64,000 nt of DNA from Flavobacterium agricola (GTDB lineage: Bacteria > Bacteroidota > Bacteroidia > Flavobacteriales > Flavobacteriaceae): positions 620,001 to 684,000 of the forward strand of contig NZ_CP081495.1 of the NCBI RefSeq assembly GCF_025919725.1, given 5' to 3'. Within the stretch, counting starts at the first letter, position 1. Every line of letters starts with the position of its first letter. This document shows positions 51,612-59,370 of the stretch, piece by piece. Both the position numbers and the translations under genes were made by a program. The notes beneath the pieces were generated by a model, which saw only the letters and a list, made by a program, of their open reading frames with translations, did no database searches and was not told the DNA's origin.

Positions 51612-52307
51612 ATGACACTTTTAGATAATTTAAAATGGCGTTATGCCACAAAGAAAATGAACGGGCAGTCTATCCCAGAGGATAAGTTAGTTTATATATT
51701 AGAAGCTGCTCGGCTTGCTCCATCTTCGTCAGGATTACAGCAATATAAAGTGATTGTAATCTCTGATCGTGCCTTGCTGGAAAAGATTAAACCGATAGCC
51801 TATGGCCAAGAGCAAATAACCGATTGTTCTCATTTACTAATATGGATAGCTTGGGATGGATATAGTGATGAGCGTATTTCTAATGTATTTAATGAGATGA
51901 TGGACTTACGTAACTTGCCGCATGATACAATGGATGCATACCGTCAAAAACTTTTAGAGCTTTTCGAACATGAAGGCAAAGAATGGCAGGCACACCATGC
52001 TGCAAAACAAAGTTATATTTCATTTGGGATGGCAATAGCCGCCGCCGCTGAGCAGAAGGTAGACGCGACACCTATGGAAGGTTTTGATTCCGAAAAGCTG
52101 GACGAACTTCTGAAACTTAGAGAGATTGGTTACAAAAGCACGGTAATACTTCCTTTGGGTTATCGAGATGCCGATAACGATTGGCTGATAAACATGAAGA
52201 AATATCGTAAATCTAAAGAGCAGTTTGTGCTTGAAATGAGTGTCGAGGATGCTGCGGATATTGTTGTAAGCGAAAAATTTAACCTAAATGACTTAGCAAC
52301 TAAATGA
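51612..52307 (+). CDS. NAD(P)H-dependent nitroreductase-family oxidoreductase
   Basis: 231 residues. NfsB-like FMN fold: L-K-W-R-Y-A-T-K-K-M-N at the start, E-A-A-R-L-A-P-S-S-S-G-L-Q-Q-Y-K-V (FMN phosphate), A-K-Q-S-Y-I-S-F-G-M-A-I-A-A-A-A and T-P-M-E-G-F-D, then G-Y-R-D-A-D. It reduces nitroaromatics or quinones with two electrons. A paralogue of similar layout is at 61888. Co-transcribed with the SnoaL-like gene and presumably induced through HxlR. Confidence 0.9.
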   Translation: MTLLDNLKWRYATKKMNGQSIPEDKLVYILEAARLAPSSSGLQQYKVIVISDRALLEKIKPIAYGQEQITDCSHLLIWIAWDGYSDERISNVFNEMMDLRNLPHDTMDAYRQKLLELFEHEGKEWQAHHAAKQSYISFGMAIAAAAEQKVDATPMEGFDSEKLDELLKLREIGYKSTVILPLGYRDADNDWLINMKKYRKSKEQFVLEMSVEDAADIVVSEKFNLNDLATK

Positions 52308-52378
52308 TGCACTGTTCGATTACAGGTTTTTTCACATCTTCATAGATAAAGCAATACATTGACGTTACCTGTATATTA

Positions 52379-52458
52379 AACTATCCCATCTCGCTATCGA
52401 TTGATACTAACTATTGTTAGAAGTAGTTTTCAAACTTGTAGGTAGAGATGGGTAGTAT
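52379..52458. repeat. Structured palindromic element
   Basis: ACTATCCCATCTC (52380 on) pairs with GAGATGGGTAGT (to 52456) with one bulge, and an inner CTAAC-TATT-GTTAG hairpin sits in the loop. About 80 nt fold into a branched structure between two converging genes. It may be a terminator for both or a small mobile palindrome. Confidence 0.5.
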
Positions 52459-52491
52459 TTTGTTCTAAGCACTCTTTGCAACAAAGAATAA

Positions 52492-52881
52492 TTACTGTAA
52501 TTCCGTCACAATAATTTCATTTCCATCCAAATCGAAACAATGAAAAAAGCAATATTCTGGAGTTTTAATAACATCAGTTTTTAACCTTACGTTGTTATTT
52601 TTAAGTCGCTCATAGAGAGTTTCTAATTCTTGTGTATAAATCACCATTGTAGGTTGTTCGGCTGTTTGATTCCCCACACGTTCTCTTTGCTTTTTTGTAT
52701 CAGCTTTTAAGAACCAAATACCTAAAGAATCAGATGGTTCGCTTCCAATATGAAGGAATCGTTGTCCTACATCTGTAGTTACATCAAAAAATCGCGTAAA
52801 GCCAAAGTTTTTTTCATAGAAATTGGCTGATTTCTCATAATCCTCTACCAGGAGAACTATTCTACCTAAATAATTTCTCAT
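52492..52881 (-). CDS. VOC-family (glyoxalase-like) protein
   Basis: 129 residues in two beta-alpha-beta modules: G-R-I-V-L-L-V-E-D-Y-E-K-S-A-N-F-Y-E-K-N-F-G-F near the start and C-F-D-L-D-G-N-E-I-I-V-T-E near the end. The metal-binding His/Glu pattern is only partly recognisable. VOC members act in glyoxal detoxification or bind antibiotics such as bleomycin or fosfomycin. The substrate is unknown. Same direction as the gene at 52920. Confidence 0.85.
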   Translation of the reverse strand: MRNYLGRIVLLVEDYEKSANFYEKNFGFTRFFDVTTDVGQRFLHIGSEPSDSLGIWFLKADTKKQRERVGNQTAEQPTMVIYTQELETLYERLKNNNVRLKTDVIKTPEYCFFHCFDLDGNEIIVTELQ

Positions 52882-52919
52882 AAAAATAAAAATTAAAAAA
52901 TTAATAAGATTTCGAAAAC

Positions 52920-53441
52920 CTACAGTAAGGAATACTGTAAGATTGCTTTATCATAAAGCCTTTGATAGGCATATTCATTTTTGGGTTCAATCCAGTTGTA
53001 CTCAATAAGACGCCATTCTTCAGTGTATGAATCTAATTTCAGTAGTCGAATATATTCAATTCCACATATGACATAATCCTCCCAAAACTGAAGCAAATAA
53101 CCTCCATTTTCAAGATGATATTTACTCGCTTCGTTATAGTTTTTAAACCATTTGTGGATTAAGCCAATCCCATTACTCCTAAAAAGCATATCTTTTTTTA
53201 CGATATGAAGTTTTAAATCTTCCCAGCGGCTATAACCGTATTCTGAGGCAATAAGATGATAGATATCTTTTAGACGAATCTCTTTTATAGAGTTTTTAAT
53301 TTCCGAAGAAGTTAAATCTTGGAAGATTGGCTGATTGGAATATTCTTTTACCGAACTTTCACTGCTCGATTTAAAGTTTTTCAGTAGTAACTTGGCTTCA
53401 ACTTTTAGTTGCTTGAGCCTTATTGGGCGTAATTCTTTCAT
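52920..53441 (-). CDS. Hypothetical protein with an ankyrin-leader-like helix motif
   Basis: 173 residues. The stretch E-I-R-L-K-D-I-Y-H-L-I-A-S-E-Y-G-Y-S-R-W-E-D-L-K resembles the helical leader placed before ankyrin repeats (I-A-R-E-Y-G-F-x-S-W-x-x-L-K), but no repeats follow. The second half is aromatic and may form a small alpha/beta domain (Y-I-R-L-L-K-L-D-S-Y-T-E-E-W). No function recognised. Confidence 0.6.
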   Translation of the reverse strand: MKELRPIRLKQLKVEAKLLLKNFKSSSESSVKEYSNQPIFQDLTSSEIKNSIKEIRLKDIYHLIASEYGYSRWEDLKLHIVKKDMLFRSNGIGLIHKWFKNYNEASKYHLENGGYLLQFWEDYVICGIEYIRLLKLDSYTEEWRLIEYNWIEPKNEYAYQRLYDKAILQYSLL

Positions 53442-53763
53442 AATATCCTTTTAGTTGCCATTACTCACATTTGGCGGATTTATGAAACATTTGCATACCG
53501 AAAAAAAAGGTGACGTTGTCTTTTGTGAGTATAGGCATCCTTTTATTACCTAAGGTAAACTTAGAAATAAAATTTTAATATTTAAACAATTAACACCTAT
53601 CTTTTTTGAGGTTTGATTTTTCTATGAAGAAAGGGCTTTGTATTTAACAATACAAACTTCAGGGATTCATTCTTATTAGCTTTTATTTTTTGACCTTCAT
53701 TTAATGCAATTTCTGAAAATCTGAAAGGGATTAACTTGAAAAATTATTGCTAAATTAGCAACG
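53442..53763. other. Intergenic region, divergent spacer before Crp/Fnr
   Basis: About 322 bp. No ORF, hairpin terminator or known repeat is seen. The only clear structure is the palindrome at 53747-53761. Confidence 0.5.
53747..53761. promoter_or_regulatory. Palindrome at the Crp/Fnr start
   Basis: TTGCTAA and TTAGCAA flank one A in a perfect 15-bp palindrome, 2 nt before the ATG of the Crp/Fnr gene; a site for autoregulation is plausible. Confidence 0.5.
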
Positions 53764-54321
53764 ATGAAAGATTTTATAAAATACATTCAACAATTTGCCC
53801 CTCTTAATGCGCAACAAATTGAAATAATTGAAAGCAAGGGCACAGAAATAGAACTCAAAAAAGGGGGCTATTTTATAGAAGAGGGGAAAGTATTGAAACA
53901 GGTAGGATTTGTGTTGGAGGGTATATTCCGTATTTATTATTTCAACCAGAAAGGTGAAGAAATAACTAAGATATTCATTGAGGAAAACCACTTGCTTTAT
54001 AATCTAAAAAATATTCCATCTAAAGAATACATACAAGCGATTACCAACTGTAAACTACTGGTGTTCTCCAACCGAGATTGGGAAGAAATTTCTGACATAA
54101 TAGTCGAATGGAAAACAATAATTCAAACAATAACCAATCGGTCACTAATCCAAAAATTGGAAAAGGTAAGTCCTTTGGTTTCACAAGATGCCACTACACG
54201 TTATTTGGAATTTATTCAAAAATATCCTACTCTTGTTAATCGCATTCCATTGTCCTACATTGCTTCATATTTGGGAATTACTCAACAATCTCTTAGCAGA
54301 ATAAGAAAAAATCTTTATTAA
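53764..54321 (+). CDS. Crp/Fnr-family transcriptional regulator
   Basis: 185 residues. A cyclic-nucleotide-binding-like beta roll occupies 20-115 (K-K-G-G-Y-F-I-E-E-G-K, F-V-L-E-G-I-F-R-I-Y-Y), then a C-terminal HTH with R-I-P-L-S-Y-I-A-S-Y-L-G-I-T-Q-Q-S-L-S-R-I-R. The C-terminal region fits the small Bacteroidota Crp family whose ligand is unknown; no Fe-S Cys cluster is seen. It lies upstream of the SDR at 54398, which has a perfect palindrome at the right place for activation. Confidence 0.88.
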   Translation: MKDFIKYIQQFAPLNAQQIEIIESKGTEIELKKGGYFIEEGKVLKQVGFVLEGIFRIYYFNQKGEEITKIFIEENHLLYNLKNIPSKEYIQAITNCKLLVFSNRDWEEISDIIVEWKTIIQTITNRSLIQKLEKVSPLVSQDATTRYLEFIQKYPTLVNRIPLSYIASYLGITQQSLSRIRKNLY

Positions 54322-54328
54322 TTTACTT

Positions 54329-54344
54329 TTTACCATATGGTAAA
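54329..54344. promoter_or_regulatory. Putative Crp/Fnr operator upstream of the SDR
   Basis: TTTACCATATGGTAAA is a perfect 16-bp palindrome. Its centre lies 29.5 bp before the -7 element at 54366, corresponding to roughly -42 from the expected start site, the class II activator position. Confidence 0.6.
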
Positions 54345-54365
54345 TAAGTTCATCTTTGGTCATTT

Positions 54366-54373
54366 TATATTTG
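54366..54373 (+). promoter_or_regulatory. -7 promoter element of the SDR gene
   Basis: TATATTTG matches TAnnTTTG and lies 25 nt before the ATG; no good -33 box is seen, consistent with activator dependence. Confidence 0.55.
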
Positions 54374-54397
54374 CTGTAACAATAAAAAAGCAAGAGA

Positions 54398-55198
54398 ATG
54401 AACAAAACAATTTTAATCACAGGTGCTTCCTCAGGGCTAGGAAAAGCTACAGCTAAATTATTTTCCTCTAAAGGGTGGACAGTAATCGCAACGATGCGCC
54501 ATCCTGAGAACGAGACAGAACTAACACAGTATCCAAATATCCAACTTTTGAAACTCGATATCAGTAATAGTGAGCATATTGAGGAAGTAGTCGCTCAAGC
54601 AGAAAAAATCAGTCCAATAGATGTATTGTTTAACAATGCGGCCTATGGACTGATGGGACCCTTTGAAGGGGCATCCAACGAACAGTTAGGAAAACAAATT
54701 AACACCAATTTTTTAGGGACAATCTTGGTTACCAAAGCATTTCTCCCTCATTTTAGGAAAAGAGGAAGTGGAACAATTATTACCGTTACTTCCTCTACCG
54801 CAAACATACCTTATCCGTTTGTAGCTGTATATGCTGCTACAAAATCAGCCTTAGAAACTTGGACTGAAGGATTGAGTTATGAATTGAACCGATTTGGTGT
54901 GAATATTAAAACAATTGTGCCTGCCTATATGCAAACCAATTTTGGTGGTAATGCGGAAATGGTTTCTCATTCAGCATATGAAGATACCTTCAACCAATAT
55001 TTCAGAGCTATGCGGGAGGACGCTAGTTTAAAACGGGATACGCCGGAACTAATTGCAAATGTTGTTTACGAAGCAGCTACGGACAATAAGAATCAATTAC
55101 ACTATCTTGCAGGTGACCTTGCTACCGAAGAGTATAATTGGCTAAAAAAAGAAGGAATTGAAAAGACAATGAACGAAATGAATAAGCGTTTTTTCTAA
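54398..55198 (+). CDS. SDR-family oxidoreductase
   Basis: 266 residues. T-G-A-S-S-G-L-G (cofactor binding), N-N-A-A-Y-G-L in strand 4, catalytic Ser in V-T-S-S-T and Y-x-x-x-K in Y-A-A-T-K-S-A are all present. L-K-L-D-I-S-N-S-E-H-I-E-E after strand 3 and the arginine in T-M-R-H-P favour NADP. Substrate unknown. It is directly downstream of a Crp/Fnr gene and probably under its control. Confidence 0.9.
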   Translation: MNKTILITGASSGLGKATAKLFSSKGWTVIATMRHPENETELTQYPNIQLLKLDISNSEHIEEVVAQAEKISPIDVLFNNAAYGLMGPFEGASNEQLGKQINTNFLGTILVTKAFLPHFRKRGSGTIITVTSSTANIPYPFVAVYAATKSALETWTEGLSYELNRFGVNIKTIVPAYMQTNFGGNAEMVSHSAYEDTFNQYFRAMREDASLKRDTPELIANVVYEAATDNKNQLHYLAGDLATEEYNWLKKEGIEKTMNEMNKRFF

Positions 55199-55241
55199 AC
55201 TAAGAATAAGTTTTTTCTTTTTAAACTATATTAATTTCCTT

Positions 55242-55280
55242 ATGCACTTTTCCATTATTCACAGGATAATGGAAAAGTGT
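55242..55280 (+). terminator. Terminator after the SDR
   Basis: CACTTTTCCATTAT pairs perfectly with ATAATGGAAAAGTG around TCACAGG. Confidence 0.8.
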
Positions 55281-55444
55281 TATTATTTCTAGCGTTGTAA
55301 AGCCTATCATTTTTGTCAAAATCTTTAAACGAACCGCCCATACAGTTAGGTATTGTTTTTTATTCCTATGTGATCATGAGAATTAGCTTTAGAATTCTAA
55401 TTTTTGATTGAGGAATATTGGCTATTATACAAATGGATTTCCAA

Positions 55445-55792
55445 TTACTCAATCCCTTGAACAATTCTTTTTCTATGTTGATATCCCCATTTCTCCATAG
55501 CTACCAAAACATCATTTAAACTGTAACTATATTCGGTCAATTCATATTGTACCGTTATAGGTTTGGTATCGCAGACTTTTCTGCTGACCAATCCGTTCAT
55601 TTCCAATTCTTGCAATTCTTTCGACAAAATACGAGGGGAAATTCCCGCTTCTCTCGACAATTCATTAAACCCTTTTTTACCGCTTCGTAACACCGAAATC
55701 AGGATTAACTTCCATTTACCGCCTACTATATCAAGTGTATCACGTATTGCCAAATTAGCTTTTGCACAACTTTCTATCGTATGTTCTTTCAT
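55445..55792 (-). CDS. HxlR-family winged-helix regulator
   Basis: 115 residues with D-I-V-G-G-K-W-K-L-I-L-I, F-N-E-L-S-R-E-A-G-I-S-P-R-I-L-S-K-E-L and V-Q-Y-E-L-T-E-Y. Cys9 (S-C-A-K-A) sits 16 residues before G-K-W, and a second Cys lies in S-R-K-V-C-D. It is divergent from the DoxX-pirin operon at 55892, with an 18-bp-period direct repeat in front of its start codon. Probably represses both units. Confidence 0.9.
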   Translation of the reverse strand: MKEHTIESCAKANLAIRDTLDIVGGKWKLILISVLRSGKKGFNELSREAGISPRILSKELQELEMNGLVSRKVCDTKPITVQYELTEYSYSLNDVLVAMEKWGYQHRKRIVQGIE

Positions 55793-55793
55793 A

Positions 55794-55828
55794 TACTATT
55801 CTTTTTGTAAGTACTATCCTTTTTGTAA
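55794..55828. promoter_or_regulatory. Direct-repeat operator between HxlR and doxX
   Basis: TACTATTCTTTTTGTAA (55794-55810) and TACTATCCTTTTTGTAA (55812-55828) are 17-bp direct repeats with one mismatch and an 18-bp period. An inverted TATAGTA follows at 55842-55848. This looks like a cooperative regulator site on one face of nearly two DNA turns. Confidence 0.65.
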
Positions 55829-55891
55829 CAGATAGCAAATGTATAGTATTTATCCGGAACTTTGCTGAAGAATAATAAAATATTAAAAATT

Positions 55892-56278
55892 ATGTCACAA
55901 AAAGCAATCAAAATTACGGGATGGGGAATGACCATCGTTTTAGCACTTGTGTTTACAATGAGTGCTTTTATGAAACTCACGCAAAACGAAACGGCCTTGG
56001 AACAAGCTTCTTCTATTGGCCTTGATGCTTCCACGTATCAGTTTATTGGGGTTATTGAAATCATCTCGCTGATACTCTTCATTATTCCAAGAACTGGAGT
56101 TTTGGGAGCAATGCTGTTAGTAGCTTATTTGGGCGGTGCTATCGCCACACATTTGCAACATCAACAACCGATAGCAATGGCGGTTATTTTTCAGACGCTG
56201 CTTTGGATTACGGCGTTTATTCGTTTCCCCGAACTGAAGCAAAGGATTTTTCAAACTAATAAAGCACAACAATCATGA
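55892..56278 (+). CDS. DoxX-family membrane protein
   Basis: 128 residues from the ATG at 55892. Four helices: T-I-V-L-A-L-V-F-T-M-S-A-F-M-K-L, Y-Q-F-I-G-V-I-E-I-I-S-L-I-L-F-I-I-P-R, G-A-M-L-L-V-A-Y-L-G-G-A-I-A-T-H-L, and F-Q-T-L-L-W-I. DoxX proteins are inner-membrane and linked to quinone and thiol redox stress in several bacteria. The stop overlaps the pirin start as ATGA, so the two are translationally coupled. Confidence 0.88.
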   Translation: MSQKAIKITGWGMTIVLALVFTMSAFMKLTQNETALEQASSIGLDASTYQFIGVIEIISLILFIIPRTGVLGAMLLVAYLGGAIATHLQHQQPIAMAVIFQTLLWITAFIRFPELKQRIFQTNKAQQS

Positions 56279-57147
56279 TACGCAGAAATATTTCAAAAAT
56301 AACCCAAAACCATTGGCATAATGGTTTTTTGGGAACAGGACATCGTGCAATGGCGGTATTGGACGGTGTACCTTACAAAGACAGCGACCCTTTTATTTTG
56401 TTTATGGACGACAGCCTTAACCTTCCTGGTGGAGAACCCGTAGGAGGAGCACATCCACACGCTGGGTTTGAAACCTTAAGCTTGGTTTTGGAAGGCAATG
56501 AAAAAGATTGGAAAACGGGAAGTTTTGAACTAATGACCGCCGGAAAAGGCATTATCCACACCGAAGAAATCACTTCCAAACAAAAACTTCGTATGCTGCA
56601 AGTGTGGTTGGTACTACCGCCCGAAAAGCGATACGCTCAACCTTTCTTACAAAGAATGCTATTGGAAGAGGTACCCAAAATTAAAACCGATACATACGAA
56701 ATTCGTGTGTATAGCGGAAGCAGTAACGGATTGATTTCGCCATTAAAAAACCATACGCCATTTACTTTGGTGGACTTTAGGTTAGAAGAAAAAGCTGTGG
56801 TAACACAAGAAATTCCATCGCACTACAATGGTTTGGTATATGTATTAAAAGGCAGTGTTAAAGCAGGCGACAAAATTATCAATGCCGAACAGGCAGGTTG
56901 GCTTGAAAAAATCACAGAAAATGGTGAGAGCGAATTACAATTTGAAGCATTGGTAAACGATACACATTTTGTGTTGTATGCAGGACAACCGCATAATGTT
57001 CCTGTGGTTCATCACGGACCTTTTGTAGCAGACACAATGGAAGACATCGCACAGATGTATCGAGATTTTCGTCAGGGAAAATTTCCGCATTTGAACGATT
57101 TGCCAAGCATTCAGAAAATATCCTATACTTCACAAATAAGTAATTGA
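56275..57147 (+). CDS. Pirin-family cupin protein
   Basis: 290 residues, a bicupin. The N-terminal cupin has G-G-A-H-P-H-A-G-F-E-T-L-S-L (two His metal ligands), then G-K-G-I-I-H-T-E-E (third His and Glu). The C-terminal cupin lacks a metal site. Pirins of bacteria include quercetin 2,3-dioxygenases (YhhW) and redox regulators. It is coupled to DoxX, a pairing found across bacteria under HxlR or LysR control, suggesting a flavonoid/quinone response. Confidence 0.9.
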   Translation: MIRRNISKITQNHWHNGFLGTGHRAMAVLDGVPYKDSDPFILFMDDSLNLPGGEPVGGAHPHAGFETLSLVLEGNEKDWKTGSFELMTAGKGIIHTEEITSKQKLRMLQVWLVLPPEKRYAQPFLQRMLLEEVPKIKTDTYEIRVYSGSSNGLISPLKNHTPFTLVDFRLEEKAVVTQEIPSHYNGLVYVLKGSVKAGDKIINAEQAGWLEKITENGESELQFEALVNDTHFVLYAGQPHNVPVVHHGPFVADTMEDIAQMYRDFRQGKFPHLNDLPSIQKISYTSQISN

Positions 57148-57224
57148 AAACAATGTTTAGCGTTTTAAAGTTACTTTGTCGCGCTGGAGTTAGCAATTTA
57201 CTAAAAGAACGGGAAAGGGAGTGA

Positions 57225-57300
57225 ATTGCGCAAAACCGCCTGATATGTAAAGGTTGCTATAGCTATTGTATACTTCAGGCGGTGCATCCTGCGCAAGGAT
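57225..57300. repeat. GC-rich palindromic element next to the beta-lactamase gene
   Basis: TTGCGC then ACCGCCTGA on the left, and TCAGGCGGT then TGCGCAA on the right, pair around a ~40-nt AT-rich loop. It is clearly richer in GC than the surrounding DNA, and its CCGCCTG...CAGGCGGTG core recurs at 63190-63244. It could be a terminator for the pirin and beta-lactamase genes and/or part of a mobile intergenic repeat. Confidence 0.55.
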
Positions 57301-57332
57301 GTGAAGAAATGAGCGAAACTGATTTATCACAT

Positions 57333-58151
57333 TCATTCATTTATAAGGTTCAGTTCTCTCAATATGAGGTCAACAATCTCCGTTCTGGCGTTTATAAAAT
57401 GCTCATAGTCTATGGTTTTGGATTGAATACAATTTGCAAAATAATAGACATTGGTTTTTGTTTCTATGTAACCTACATACCAACCAATATTTTGATTGTC
57501 TTGCTGCCCCAAACCTGTTTTTGACCTTACAACAAAATCTGCACTTTCATTTGATACCATTATCTTTTTCAGAATATCAATGGATCGCTTTGAAAAAGGT
57601 AGCTGGTAATTATGAATTCTCCTTAAAAAATCAACTTGCTGTTTAGGAGTAATACGAAGTCCTCCACTCAACCAAAAACGATCAATACCGCCTGAGGTAT
57701 TTGCATTGCCATATTGTGCTTTATTCAGCCAGTCTTCCATCTGTGAAGCGCCAATAGTTTTAGCAAGTTCTTGATAATACCAAACGGTAGAATTTTTAAA
57801 TGCATTTTTTAGATCATGGTCTTTATTCCAAATAGGTAGTTGCCTTTCTACACTGTCCCAATTAATGATATGGTTTTCATCCTCTATATTACCCGTTTCG
57901 AGACCAATCAGTGAGTGACAAATTTTAAAGGTAGATGCGGGGGTAACTGCCTGATCAGAAAGAGCCGGATTGTACACTAGATATTTGTCTGCTTCCTGGT
58001 CGTATAAAACGAAGGTGCCCTCTACGTTAAATTGATCATAGTATTTTTTTAAATGACTTTGAACCTCGATGTGCTGAGCTTTTACAGTCAGATAAGGACT
58101 TAACAAGAAAGAAGTTAGGATAATTAGGATATTTCTGCTGTTAATCATCAT
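57333..58151 (-). CDS. Class D (OXA-type) serine beta-lactamase
   Basis: 272 residues. A signal peptide ends near T-V-K-A-Q (residue 26). Class D motifs are complete: S73-T-F-K76 (P-A-S-T-F-K), S121-T-V123, Y147-G-N, and K211-T-G, with the W-Y-V-G-Y strand. It hydrolyses penicillins and possibly other beta-lactams in the periplasm through the carbamylated Lys76. The allele is not one I can name. No blaR/blaI regulator is nearby. A palindromic element follows the gene. Confidence 0.93.
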   Translation of the reverse strand: MMINSRNILIILTSFLLSPYLTVKAQHIEVQSHLKKYYDQFNVEGTFVLYDQEADKYLVYNPALSDQAVTPASTFKICHSLIGLETGNIEDENHIINWDSVERQLPIWNKDHDLKNAFKNSTVWYYQELAKTIGASQMEDWLNKAQYGNANTSGGIDRFWLSGGLRITPKQQVDFLRRIHNYQLPFSKRSIDILKKIMVSNESADFVVRSKTGLGQQDNQNIGWYVGYIETKTNVYYFANCIQSKTIDYEHFINARTEIVDLILRELNLINE

Positions 58152-58312
58152 TATTGCTTACATTAAATTATTATTGCATTTGTTTTTTCGCATTTTGCGT
58201 GATCAGCAGAAAGCGAAACCAAATTTATACATAATATGTCTAGTGAGTACCTAAATTTAAGTATAGAAACGCTACTTTTATTCTCATCAATGAATCTTAA
58301 GCCACCAATTCT

Positions 58313-59296
58313 CTAGTCGGGTAATGTTAGCATAAAATCAAGAATATCTTGCGCAATTTCCTTTACATGAGTTTCTAACGCAAAATGTCCTGTATCGTAA
58401 AGCTTGACAATTGCATCTGGTATATCTCTTTTGTAAGCTTTGGCACCTTCTGGAAGAAAATAAGGGTCTTTATCTCCCCAAGCTATCAAAGCCTTGGGCT
58501 GGTATTCTCTGAAGTATTTTTGAAATTCTGGATAAAGATCCACGTTATGTTTGTAATCATATAATAAGTCAAGTTGTTTTTCGTCAGATCCTGGCCGATC
58601 AAGAAAGTATTGGTCCAGTGTATATGCTTCAGGTGCAATTAATTCAGGATTTTCGACCCCGGTAAAATATTGAAACCTGAGCTCTTGCTCTTTTACAAAT
58701 CCTCTTAGCGCATCCCTATCCTTTTCTGAGTTGCTAATCCAATATCTTTTTACTGCATCCCATGCAGTACCCAATCCTTCTTCATAAGCGTTGCCATTCT
58801 GCGATATAAATCCTGTTATTTTTTCTGGGTTTGCCATCATTAAGCGATAGCCCGTAGGTGCACCGTAATCAAATACATATACTGCAAACCTTTTGAGTTC
58901 CAAAGTGTCGATAAATGCCTGCATCACGTTAGTAAGGTTATCAAACGTGTAATCGAAATTTTCCCTTTTAGGAGAGTCTGAATAGCCAAATCCGGGAAGA
59001 TCAGGAGCTATAACATGATACTTTTTATTCAAAATCGGAATAAGACTTCGAAACATATGTGATGATGTGGGATAGCCATGGAGAAGTAGTATTACTGGAG
59101 CGTCCTGTGGTCCAGACTCCCGATAGAAAATATTATGTCCGGCTGCATTTATTGTGCGATAGTAAATGTTACGCTCTGTGTTTTCTGTTTGTTTTTTTAG
59201 AGTCACTTTAGATTGTGCCATAATATATGGATTTAGTATTAAGGTTGATATGACAAGTATGCTTGTCACAGAAAATTTATTTGTTTTATTTCTCAT
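58313..59296 (-). CDS. Secreted epoxide-hydrolase/dehalogenase-like alpha/beta hydrolase
   Basis: 327 residues. The signal peptide ends near I-M-A-Q (residue 28). L-L-L-H-G-Y-P-T-S-S is the oxyanion region and P-D-L-P-G-F-G-Y-S the following loop. The nucleophile position reads V-F-D-Y-G-A-P-T-G, an Asp rather than Ser, as in epoxide hydrolases and haloalkane dehalogenases. D-K-D-P-Y-F carries a second acid and G-H-F-A-L-E the His. The cap includes W-I-S-N-S. It is divergent from a LysR gene that is frameshifted. Confidence 0.9.
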   Translation of the reverse strand: MRNKTNKFSVTSILVISTLILNPYIMAQSKVTLKKQTENTERNIYYRTINAAGHNIFYRESGPQDAPVILLLHGYPTSSHMFRSLIPILNKKYHVIAPDLPGFGYSDSPKRENFDYTFDNLTNVMQAFIDTLELKRFAVYVFDYGAPTGYRLMMANPEKITGFISQNGNAYEEGLGTAWDAVKRYWISNSEKDRDALRGFVKEQELRFQYFTGVENPELIAPEAYTLDQYFLDRPGSDEKQLDLLYDYKHNVDLYPEFQKYFREYQPKALIAWGDKDPYFLPEGAKAYKRDIPDAIVKLYDTGHFALETHVKEIAQDILDFMLTLPD

Positions 59297-59313
59297 ACTA
59301 CAAATTTATAGGC

Positions 59314-59321
59314 TATATTTG
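59314..59321 (+). promoter_or_regulatory. -7 promoter element of the lysR gene
   Basis: TATATTTG fits TAnnTTTG. A perfect palindrome GATATCAAATATC lies at 59344-59356 between the divergent genes and may be a LysR binding site. Confidence 0.5.
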
Positions 59322-59370
59322 ATTGTTAAAAATGATTTATTACGATATCAAATATCACAATTTATGATTT

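Noticed and set aside
57225..57300. Possible integron attC site next to the beta-lactamase gene
   Set aside because: The hairpin has the right general shape, but neither strand shows the RYYYAAC and GTTRRRY core sites and there is no integrase nearby.
57282..57646. Plus-strand open frames over the 3' end of the beta-lactamase gene
   Set aside because: Antisense to a full-length recognised enzyme, with no domain or promoter.
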